From an uncultured Methylophilaceae bacterium (lineage in GTDB: Bacteria; Pseudomonadota; Gammaproteobacteria; Burkholderiales; Methylophilaceae): 64,000 nucleotides of DNA. Position numbers and translations under genes: made by a program. The DNA is taken from contig CAILHX010000031.1 of NCBI GenBank assembly GCA_903834185.1, positions 35,455 to 99,454 on the forward strand, written 5' to 3'. Within the stretch, counting starts at the first letter, position 1; every line of letters begins with the position of its first letter. The notes under the pieces are model-generated. The model saw only the letters and a list, made by a program, of their open reading frames with translations, did not search any database and was not told the origin of the DNA. Of this stretch, positions 55,664 to 64,000 are shown piece after piece.

Positions 55664-56889
55664 GTTGCAGAATCATTCACTGCTTTGTCATGCAGCATTT
55701 GCTGAAAAGCCTTGAATATCTTATGCATTTGCGGCTGCTTGTAGGGGTAGATGTCCACCGGGTCCATGTCATGCACCACCATGTTGCTGTCGATCTCGAA
55801 TATCAACAGTTCACCGTCATACGTTTCGCCGCAATCTATACCCAGATAATCCAGGCCGATACGTTCATGAATGAATTGGAATGCTTCAGCGTGCCTTGCC
55901 CCAAAATCCTGGTCGAAGAGATCCATCATGGCGGCCTCTTCTTCGCGCTTTTCGCTGCTTTCGCTCATGCCCGCATTAAGATAGTGGATCATCCAGTGAT
56001 CCGAAATCGCCATATGGCAGAGGTACGGTGTACCGTCGATCAGCACCACGCGATATTTCTTGTAATTACCTTCTTCAGAGCGGAAATCCACAAAATAGGA
56101 GACATAAAAATCCATATCCGGCGTATCGCGCAGATAATCATCCAGGTCTTCCGCACTATCCAGTTTGGACAAATTACGCCCCGCATGAGAATCCACTGGG
56201 CGGATGATGATCGAGCCAACGCCGCTTTCTAGCAAACTGGCAACCGAATCCTCATTTTCCAGATCGGTACTTTTCTCCAGCGCCTCTCTTTGAATCCGGT
56301 TCGTTTGCGGAACCAGCACATTGGGAACATCTTCCAGCTGCAGGTAGGTATTATCTCGTGAAAGCTTGGCGATGAGTTCAGGTTTGTTGACGAGTGGACG
56401 CGACCACTTGACGCTGCTCAATCGCTCCAGCACTAACTGATTGGCATCGGATTCTGCCACCGCAATAAATACCAGGTCATGCTCCGGCAGTTTTTTCGGC
56501 AACTCTAACTGTGGCGACAAGTAAAGCAATTCAACCGCGATACCCGAGTTTTCCAGCAAGCATTCGACCGGCGTATTCGCCATCAAAGGCCCGGCTGCCA
56601 TAATCACCAGTAACTTCAAAGTGGCGGGTTGGTCTATGGGCAAACGGTAGGTTTGTTGCAACTCCAGCGCATCCGCCTGAACACGCATTGCCAGATCCGG
56701 TTGCAGGTTGATCTGCAGAATAGTGGACAGATCCAGCAATGCCTCTGCATCAGCAGGGTCATTCTCCGCCCGCGCAATCAACTCTGCAGACAGAGCAGAG
56801 AACGACTGTCCGGCAAGCGCCATACGTAATAAAGTTGCAAGCCCTAATATTGTTTTTTGCTGATTTGAGTGATCAAGTATGGTTTTCAT
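55660..56889 (-). CDS. ATP-grasp protein with helical N-terminal region
   Basis: A protein of about 409 residues. Residues 1 to about 95 are helical and TPR-like (AENDPADAEALLDLSTILQINLQPDLAMRVQADALELQ). The rest is an ATP-grasp fold: GSIIIRPVDSHAGRNL (phosphate-binding loop), DFYVSYFVDFRSEEGNYKKYRVVLIDG, and GIDCGETYDGELLIFEIDSN with the Mg-binding Glu/Asn. ATP-grasp enzymes join carboxylates to amines or thiols. I prefer the ATG at 56889 to an upstream TTG at 56916. It lies between the decarboxylase and aminotransferase genes, so a ligase acting on an amine is plausible but unproven. Confidence 0.8.
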   Translation of the reverse strand: MKTILDHSNQQKTILGLATLLRMALAGQSFSALSAELIARAENDPADAEALLDLSTILQINLQPDLAMRVQADALELQQTYRLPIDQPATLKLLVIMAAGPLMANTPVECLLENSGIAVELLYLSPQLELPKKLPEHDLVFIAVAESDANQLVLERLSSVKWSRPLVNKPELIAKLSRDNTYLQLEDVPNVLVPQTNRIQREALEKSTDLENEDSVASLLESGVGSIIIRPVDSHAGRNLSKLDSAEDLDDYLRDTPDMDFYVSYFVDFRSEEGNYKKYRVVLIDGTPYLCHMAISDHWMIHYLNAGMSESSEKREEEAAMMDLFDQDFGARHAEAFQFIHERIGLDYLGIDCGETYDGELLIFEIDSNMVVHDMDPVDIYPYKQPQMHKIFKAFQQMLHDKAVNDSAT

Positions 56890-56925
56890 TTTGCGATACG
56901 CTATTTTAAAGACCAAATATGGCTT

Positions 56926-58398
56926 TCAGATTTTTGCGCCCCGAGATTGTACTGTGTTTATAGTAGATTTACCCAGCGCAATCACTCGATCTACGAGCGC
57001 ATCGATATCTTGCCGTTCGGTACGGTGATTGACGATCGCAGCACGGATAGCGAACTTACCATGAATGGTGGTGGAAGAAGGCGCGGCAACACCGGATTCA
57101 TGCAAACCCGTGACGATCTGCATGTTAACCCGGTCAGCGAGGCTGTTGTCGTAACTACATCGATAACGGAAACAGACGATATTCAACGCCACAGGCGCCA
57201 GCAATTCCAGCTCTGGTGCAGCGTCTATGCGCTGCCTGAGATATTGTGCAAGTTGGCAGGTCTTGCCTATCATGTCGCCAATCTTATCGACACCATAGGT
57301 TTTCAGGGTGAACCAGGTTTTGAGTGCCATGAAACCACGGGACAACTCCGGGCCGAAATCACACGGCCAGGGCGAGCCTGCAGACATCCCCTTGGCTTCA
57401 CGTCTAAGGTAGGTAGCGGTAGAAGCGAAAGTATCCAAGTGCGCCTGCGCATCGCGGACCAGAATGAAGCCAGCAGCATAAGGCACTTGCCCCCATTTGT
57501 GAAAATCGAAAGCGATGGAATCAGCCCGCTGTATGCCATTCAACAGTGGTGCCAATTGCGGATTCAACATCGCCAACGCCCCGAATGCGCCGTCTATATG
57601 CAACCATAATTTATGTCTTGCCGCGATATCGGCGAGTCTATCCAGATCATCGATCGAGCCCGTATCCACCGTTCCAGCACTAGCGATGATTAAAAATGGG
57701 GACAACCCCTTATTTACATCCTGCTCAATCGCTCTCTCCAGTGCCGCGAGATCGATTTGAAATTCACTATTGACCGGGATCCGGCGCAGTGCATCAGCCC
57801 CCATACCGGAAAGCTCCATCGCCTGCACCACAGAACCATGGGCTGCCGCAGACGTGTACGCCACAAGTGATTTTCCCTCCAGTCCCTGCTGGCGCACTAC
57901 GGGACCTAGCGTTTTGGTACGCGCTACCAACACGCCGATGAAGTTGGCCATTGAAGTACCGCTAACGAATATGCCGCTGGCACTTTGCGGGAAGCCGAAT
58001 ATCTCAGCTACCCACTGCAGCACCTGCTTTTCCACTTCGATCGGTACTTGATCGCGCCCACCCAGATTAGCATTCAGACCGGCAGCCAGCATCTCGGCCA
58101 ACATGCCTACCGGCGTACCGCCGCCATGTACCCAACCCATAAAACCCGGATGCGCATTACCGGCAGCATAGGGCAGAATAGACTGCATGAAAGTCTCATG
58201 CAAACCGGCCAGATCGGCTGCATGGTGTGGTAATGGTTCGCGAAATTGCTGGCGCAATGAATCGGGTATCGGCTGCCATACCGGGCGCTGACGCAACTCC
58301 TGCGTATATTGCAGCATATCGTCCAGCATCAGGTGCGCCTGAGCGCGAAATTCATCCCACTCGGCAGAGCTCTGTGGATCTAGCGAGGAACGTTCCAT
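56926..58398 (-). CDS. Group II PLP-dependent amino-acid decarboxylase
   Basis: A protein of about 490 residues of the aromatic-L-amino-acid/glutamate decarboxylase family. Readable motifs are HPGFMGWVHGGGTPVGMLAEMLAAG, YTSAAAHGSVVQAMELSGMG, HIDGAFGALAML (PLP-contacting Asp) and SIAFDFHKWGQVPYAAGFIL with the Schiff-base Lys. It decarboxylates an amino acid to an amine; the substrate is not readable. I chose the ATG at 58398, 23 bp after the gloA stop. The longer frame to 58482 overlaps gloA and looks non-native. Confidence 0.87.
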   Translation of the reverse strand: MERSSLDPQSSAEWDEFRAQAHLMLDDMLQYTQELRQRPVWQPIPDSLRQQFREPLPHHAADLAGLHETFMQSILPYAAGNAHPGFMGWVHGGGTPVGMLAEMLAAGLNANLGGRDQVPIEVEKQVLQWVAEIFGFPQSASGIFVSGTSMANFIGVLVARTKTLGPVVRQQGLEGKSLVAYTSAAAHGSVVQAMELSGMGADALRRIPVNSEFQIDLAALERAIEQDVNKGLSPFLIIASAGTVDTGSIDDLDRLADIAARHKLWLHIDGAFGALAMLNPQLAPLLNGIQRADSIAFDFHKWGQVPYAAGFILVRDAQAHLDTFASTATYLRREAKGMSAGSPWPCDFGPELSRGFMALKTWFTLKTYGVDKIGDMIGKTCQLAQYLRQRIDAAPELELLAPVALNIVCFRYRCSYDNSLADRVNMQIVTGLHESGVAAPSSTTIHGKFAIRAAIVNHRTERQDIDALVDRVIALGKSTINTVQSRGAKI

Positions 58399-58420
58399 TG
58401 TCGTGGGCAAGGGCCTTACA

Positions 58421-58819
58421 CTAAGCCGCGCCGCTGGTTCCCTTTTGTATAAATTCGATCTTGTAGCCATCCGGATCCTCAATGAAAGCGATCACTGTAG
58501 AACCGTGCATCATGGGGCCAGCTTCTCGTACCACTTTACCTCCGGCATTCTTGACTGCTGCGCAAGCCTGATAAGCATCGTCGACTTCAATCGCGACGTG
58601 ACCAAAACCTTTGCCCAAGTCATAACTAGAGGTATCCCAGTTGTGGGTAAGTTCCAGCACCGCGGTTTCCGACTCTTTGCCGTAGCCAACAAATGCCAGG
58701 GTGAATTTGCCATCGGGGTAATCTTCGCGACGCAATACCATCATGCCCAACACTTGCGAATAAAAATTGATGGATCGTTCAAGATTGCCGACTCTAAGCA
58801 TGGTATGAAGTATGCGCAT
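58421..58819 (-). CDS. gloA: Lactoylglutathione lyase (glyoxalase I)
   Basis: A 132-residue enzyme that detoxifies methylglyoxal as its glutathione adduct. The metal ligands are visible as His in RILHTMLRV, Glu in AVLELTHNW, His in GFGHVAIEV and Glu in GYKIEFIQ. The pattern LRVGNLERSINFYSQVLGM and IEDPDGYKIE is that of Ni-type GloA. AGGAA precedes the ATG. Whether it is co-transcribed with the decarboxylase is uncertain. Confidence 0.96.
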   Translation of the reverse strand: MRILHTMLRVGNLERSINFYSQVLGMMVLRREDYPDGKFTLAFVGYGKESETAVLELTHNWDTSSYDLGKGFGHVAIEVDDAYQACAAVKNAGGKVVREAGPMMHGSTVIAFIEDPDGYKIEFIQKGTSGAA

Positions 58820-58868
58820 AGGATTCCTTTATGTCTGTAACGGCTTGTAACAGTTAATCTTTAGCAGG

Positions 58869-59159
<291 letters not shown>

Positions 59160-59168
59160 CTATTCAGC

Positions 59169-60202
<1,034 letters not shown>

Positions 60203-60222
<20 letters not shown>

Positions 60223-61507
60223 TCACCGTCACCATCTTGTCCGGCTGGATACGGCGCTTGAACGCGTCTTTGATCTGTGCCAGCGTGACCTTATTCACTT
60301 GCTTGGTATAGTCATCCAGAAAGTTCAGCGGCAGGCCGTAAAATCCGATAACGGCGAGATAATCCAGCACTTTGGAATTACTATCCAGACGCAGCGCAAA
60401 ACCGCCGATCAGATTATCCTTAGCGTCTTTCAGCTCTTTCGCGTTCGCGCCATTATCCACAAATGTCTTCAATGTCTCACGCACCACTTTTAATGCCTCT
60501 GCGGTCTGCTCACGTTTGGTCTGCAAACCAATCTCGAACGGGCCCGCTACACGTAATGGCGCAAAATAGCTATATACGCTATATACCAGACCACGCTTTT
60601 CTCGCACCTCTTCCGTCAGGCGTGAACCGAAACCGCCACCGCCCAGTATGTAGTTGCCGACATACAGCGGGAAATAATCAGGGTCGCCGCGCTTGATGCC
60701 AGGGTAGCCAAGCAAGATGTGCGACTGTGCAGCCTGGTGCGGGATCCGTACTTCATTGGGTTGCGTAGGCAACGGCACGGGTGGCAATGCGTTCATGGCA
60801 GCGCCTTCCGGCAACTTCGACGTCAACTGTTCGGCCAGCTGCTCTGCCTGTTCATGCGTCAGATCCCCGATCACGGCCACCACTACATTATTGCGCGTGT
60901 AATGGCTGCGATAGAATGTCATCAAGTCTTCACGGCTGATGGCAGATACGGTTTCCGCTGTGATGGCGTCTTGCAAGGCATAAGGGTGGCTGCCGTACAG
61001 TGCGGCAGAGAATGCTTTTTCAGCAATGCTATCCGGCTGTGTCTCAGCCTCACTCAAATTGGCGATGGTGCGTGCTTTTTCACGCTCCAGTACTTCGGCG
61101 GGGAAATCCGGAGACTGGATCACGGCAGCCAGAACGGCGAGCGAAGCAGCCTTTTCGCGTTCGCTGGATAGGGTACGTAAGCGCAAGCTGGCACGGTCTG
61201 CATCGAAGTCCCCGCCCAGATTCGCGCCTACATCAGCCAACCTGTTCGCGATCTGGTCATCGCTTTGCCCATTCGCCCCCAATGACATCAGCCCCTGCGT
61301 CAACGCCGCCACGCCTGCCTTGGCAGGTTGATCCTGGCTACTGCCGGCGGCAAAGTTGACACTGACATCAACGATGGGCAAATCATGATTCTCGACAAAA
61401 TATATTTCAGCGCCGGAGTTGCTTTTCCAGTGCTGGATAGGCAGTGCCGCTTGTACAGCGAGCGGTAACGCCAAACTCACCACAGCTAATAAGTATTTAG
61501 CGTACAT
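60203..61507 (-). CDS. M16-family peptidase-like protein (non-catalytic partner)
   Basis: A 434-residue secreted protein with signal peptide MYAKYLLAVVSLALPLAVQA. The M16 fold is clear (HDLPIVDVSVNFAAGSSQD, RNNVVVAVIGDLTHEQAEQLAEQL), but the HxxEH zinc motif position reads ALTQGLMSL, so it lacks zinc ligands and is probably the inactive half of a pair. The ATG at 61507 has GAAGGGA before it and overlaps the active partner's end by 11 bp. Confidence 0.92.
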
Positions 61508-62855
61508 GGAAGATCCCTTCATGTTTAGGCGCATGCTCATCCACCGGTTGCGGGTCCAGGATGGCGATGGTCAACTTGTCGTCATCCAGATATTTTTGCG
61601 CCACCTGCTGCACCTGCTGCACCGTGACCGCCTGCAATTTTTTCGTATACTGAGCCACGTCGCGCCACGACAATCCGACGCTTTCGTAAGTACCTATCTG
61701 TAGTGCCTGATTGAACATGGAGTCGCGTCCATATACATCTGCAGCGATCACCTGCGCTTTCACGCGTTGCAACTCATCCTCGGTGATACCGTTCTGTTTG
61801 ATGTTATCGATCTCGGTACGCATCGCCAGTTCCAGATCAGCCACGCTGGTGCCTTCGGATGGCGTGGCATCGAACTCGATCTGCGAAGGGCCGCGGTTGG
61901 TGATGTCGTAGCCGGCACTCACATCCACCGCCAGCCGGTCACGACGCACCAGATCGCTGTTCAGGCGCGAAGCACTGTTACCGTCCATGACTCCGGTCAG
62001 GATGGCGATGGCATAGGGCTCCCAATCATTTTCTGCATCCCGCAACGAAGGTGCAGGGTAACCCATTAACAGGTAAGGCAGCTTGGCCGGAACTTTCACC
62101 ACTATCCTGCGCTCGCCTTTCTGCTCCGGCTCAATCTGATTTTTTCTGATGGGTAATTTATGAGCTTTTAATGGACCGAAATACTTTTCCGCCATCGCAA
62201 ACACCTGTTTGGGATCGACATCGCCCACTACCACCAGCGTGGCATTATTGGGAGCGTACCAGGTGTGATACCAGTTGCGTGCATCTTCAGCGGTCATCTG
62301 CTCCAGATCATTCATCCAGCCTATCACAGGCCTGCCGTAGGGATGCTCCTGATAAGCAACGGCATTGAACTGTTCACCGACCACTGCCTGCGGCTTGTCG
62401 TCGGTACGCCAGCGACGTTCTTCCTTGACCACCCTGATCTCTTTGGCGAACTCGGCATCGGTGATCTGCAGATTCTGCATGCGATCGGACTCCAGTTTCA
62501 TTGCCAGATCCAGCCTTGATTTATCCAGTTGCTGGAAAAACACGGTGTAATCACGGCTGGTGAACGCGTTGTCTTTGCCACCTGCCGCCGCAATGATTCT
62601 TGAAAACTGTCCGGCAGGCACTTTCCTTGTGCCCTTGAACATCATATGTTCCAGCGCATGTGCTACACCGGTGTTGCCATTCACCTCATCCATACTACCG
62701 GCGCGATACCACACCTGAGAAACCAGTACCGGCGAGCGATGGTCTTGCTGAACCACTACTTTCAGTCCATTGGCGAGCTTATGTTCCTGGATGTTATTGT
62801 CAGCGAGTGCATTGAGTGCGAAAGGTAAAAATAATAAAGCCAGAATACGGGGCAA
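61497..62855 (-). CDS. M16-family zinc metallopeptidase (catalytic partner)
   Basis: A 452-residue secreted protease with signal peptide MPRILALLFLPFALNALA. The inverted zinc motif HALEHMMFKGT is present, followed downstream by a Glu-containing ITDAEFAKEIRVVKEERRW. The start is a TTG with AGGAGA six to seven bases upstream. It is encoded with a non-catalytic M16 partner, as in PqqL/MPP-like two-gene systems. Substrate is periplasmic but unknown. Confidence 0.94.
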   Translation of the reverse strand: MPRILALLFLPFALNALADNNIQEHKLANGLKVVVQQDHRSPVLVSQVWYRAGSMDEVNGNTGVAHALEHMMFKGTRKVPAGQFSRIIAAAGGKDNAFTSRDYTVFFQQLDKSRLDLAMKLESDRMQNLQITDAEFAKEIRVVKEERRWRTDDKPQAVVGEQFNAVAYQEHPYGRPVIGWMNDLEQMTAEDARNWYHTWYAPNNATLVVVGDVDPKQVFAMAEKYFGPLKAHKLPIRKNQIEPEQKGERRIVVKVPAKLPYLLMGYPAPSLRDAENDWEPYAIAILTGVMDGNSASRLNSDLVRRDRLAVDVSAGYDITNRGPSQIEFDATPSEGTSVADLELAMRTEIDNIKQNGITEDELQRVKAQVIAADVYGRDSMFNQALQIGTYESVGLSWRDVAQYTKKLQAVTVQQVQQVAQKYLDDDKLTIAILDPQPVDEHAPKHEGIFHVR

Positions 62856-62983
62856 GTAAATTCTCCTAATAAGTCGGCCTCAAGCAGAGGCACCCTTGAA
62901 CCAGTCAGATTATAGCGTTCAGTCAGACATACACAGCGTAATTTTGGTTCTATCAGTTCGGTTCTGTCGGGTAAAATAAGCTT

Positions 62984-63967
62984 ATGTTCAATTTATTCAA
63001 AAAAAATGAGAGCACGACTCAGGCAGCAGCCCCGATTATCAGCGAGCCTGAACTTCCCGCAGCAATTCCGCCTCTCACCTGGGCACAACGACTAAAAAAC
63101 GGGCTGGCGAAAACCGGGGCCAGCATTGCTTCCGTATTCAGCAGCGGCATCATTGATGAAGCCCTGTACGAAGAACTGGAGACTTTACTGCTGACCGCCG
63201 ATTGCGGTGTCAGCGCGACCCAGGCTTTGCTTGAAGACGTACGCACGCAGGTGAAACGCAGTGCGCTGAAAGATGCGAGCCAGCTCAGGGGCGCTTTGCA
63301 AAATGCAATGCGCGAGCTGTTGTCACCACTGCAACAACCTTTGGATACATCGCCGCACCGTCCTTTTGTCATTATGCTGGTAGGTGTCAATGGTGCCGGG
63401 AAAACCACCACCATAGGCAAGCTGGTCAAGCGTTTGCATGCTGAAGGAAAATCGGTGCTGATCGCTGCAGGCGATACCTTTCGCGCCGCTGCGCGTGAAC
63501 AATTGCAAACCTGGGGGGAACGTAATCAGGTGCATGTCGTGATGCAGGAGGGAGGCGATCCGGCAGCGGTGATCTACGATGCAGTGAATTCGGCCATTGC
63601 CAAGAAAATAGACGTCGTCATCGCGGATACCGCGGGGCGCCTGCCTACGCAACAGCATCTGATGGAAGAGATCAAGAAGGTGCAGCGGGTCATCGCCAAA
63701 GCGTTGCCCGATGCACCGCATGAGGTACTACTGGTATTAGATGCCAACACGGGGCAAAATGCAATTGCGCAGGTCAAGGCGTTTAATCAGGCGCTAAAAG
63801 TAACGGGGCTGGTATTGACCAAGCTGGATGGCTCAGCCAAAGGCGGAGTAATCGCTGCCATTGCCAGAACCCAGCCTATTCCGGTACGTTTTATCGGCGT
63901 GGGTGAACAGATAGACGACCTGCAACCATTTAATGCAGCAGAATTTAGTGAGGCGCTCTTCTCGTGA
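62984..63967 (+). CDS. ftsY: Signal recognition particle receptor FtsY
   Basis: A 327-residue SRP-receptor GTPase. A short acidic N-terminus, the N domain (WAQRLKNGLAKTGASIASVF), then the G domain with GVNGAGKTTTIGKLVKR, DTFRAAAREQLQTW, DTAGRLPTQQHLMEEIKKV and TKLDGSAKGGVI. It is compact, with almost no A domain. Its stop overlaps the start of ftsE. Confidence 0.97.
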   Translation: MFNLFKKNESTTQAAAPIISEPELPAAIPPLTWAQRLKNGLAKTGASIASVFSSGIIDEALYEELETLLLTADCGVSATQALLEDVRTQVKRSALKDASQLRGALQNAMRELLSPLQQPLDTSPHRPFVIMLVGVNGAGKTTTIGKLVKRLHAEGKSVLIAAGDTFRAAAREQLQTWGERNQVHVVMQEGGDPAAVIYDAVNSAIAKKIDVVIADTAGRLPTQQHLMEEIKKVQRVIAKALPDAPHEVLLVLDANTGQNAIAQVKAFNQALKVTGLVLTKLDGSAKGGVIAAIARTQPIPVRFIGVGEQIDDLQPFNAAEFSEALFS

Positions 63968-64000
63968 TCAAGTTTGACGGAGTGACTAAACGTTATCCTG
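63964..64000 (+). CDS. ftsE: FtsE, cell-division ABC ATPase (5' fragment)
   Basis: A GTG start overlapping the ftsY stop reads VIKFDGVTKRYP to the window end, matching the FtsE N-terminus. The ftsY-ftsE-ftsX order is conserved in proteobacteria. Only 12 residues are visible. Confidence 0.85.
   Translation, partial: MIKFDGVTKRYP

Overview
The window looks like chromosome of a Gram-negative betaproteobacterium, probably in or near the Nitrosomonadales (Gallionella/Sideroxydans/methylotroph relatives). This rests on the complete rnfABCDGE-nth operon, polar-flagellum regulators FlhF/FlhG, secG next to tRNA-Leu(GAG), a TonB/ExbBD outer-membrane system and the ftsY-ftsE junction. No 16S gene or other marker lies here, so genus is inference.

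Layout. 1-3.7 kb: flhG (partial, with a degenerate P-loop), flhF and a chemoreceptor. 3.8-7.9 kb: an ECF sigma/anti-sigma pair followed by a bufferin-type metallophore operon (Cys-rich precursor, DUF692 multinuclear-iron enzyme, DUF2063 partner, DoxX), then a divergent EF-hand protein. 8.0-15.3 kb: rnfABCDGE-nth-FIST-DUF1841, one long minus-strand operon. 15.4-19.3 kb: a polyphosphate:AMP phosphotransferase and a SulP-STAS-cNMP transporter fusion.

19.6-39.1 kb is the most interesting part: an organosulfur-scavenging island. A SfnR-like sigma-54 activator is followed by at least five good -24/-12 (sigma-54) elements, each just upstream of a transcription unit. The units are: an FMN reductase; a seven-gene minus-strand run (ABC ATPase, TonB, ExbB, ExbD, cupin/thiol-dioxygenase-like protein, GTP cyclohydrolase II, TauE exporter); a DszB-like desulfinase with a sulfonate-type binding protein and two permeases; a TonB-dependent receptor and MFS transporter; and two SsuD-type flavin monooxygenases with a second DszB-like desulfinase and a class II aldolase-like protein. 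A coherent reading is that the receptor, energised by its own TonB-ExbBD, brings an organosulfur compound across the outer membrane. The ABC system then carries it inward, FMNH2-dependent monooxygenases oxidise it, DszB-like enzymes release sulfite from a sulfinate, and the reductase plus extra RibA supply reduced flavin.

39.4-53.4 kb is AT-richer, accessory-looking DNA: a DUF1800/DUF1501 pair, a truncated IS3-family element, several small envelope proteins, an OprB-type porin and a complete heavy-metal-type RND efflux system. 53.5-64 kb returns to core genes (tRNA-Leu, secG, gloA, ferredoxin, coaD, rsmD, two M16 peptidases, ftsY, start of ftsE). It also holds an unusual translationally compact trio: a group II PLP decarboxylase, an ATP-grasp protein with a helical N-terminal region, and a class V aminotransferase-like protein. 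No rRNA genes, CRISPR arrays, prophage or plasmid origin were seen.
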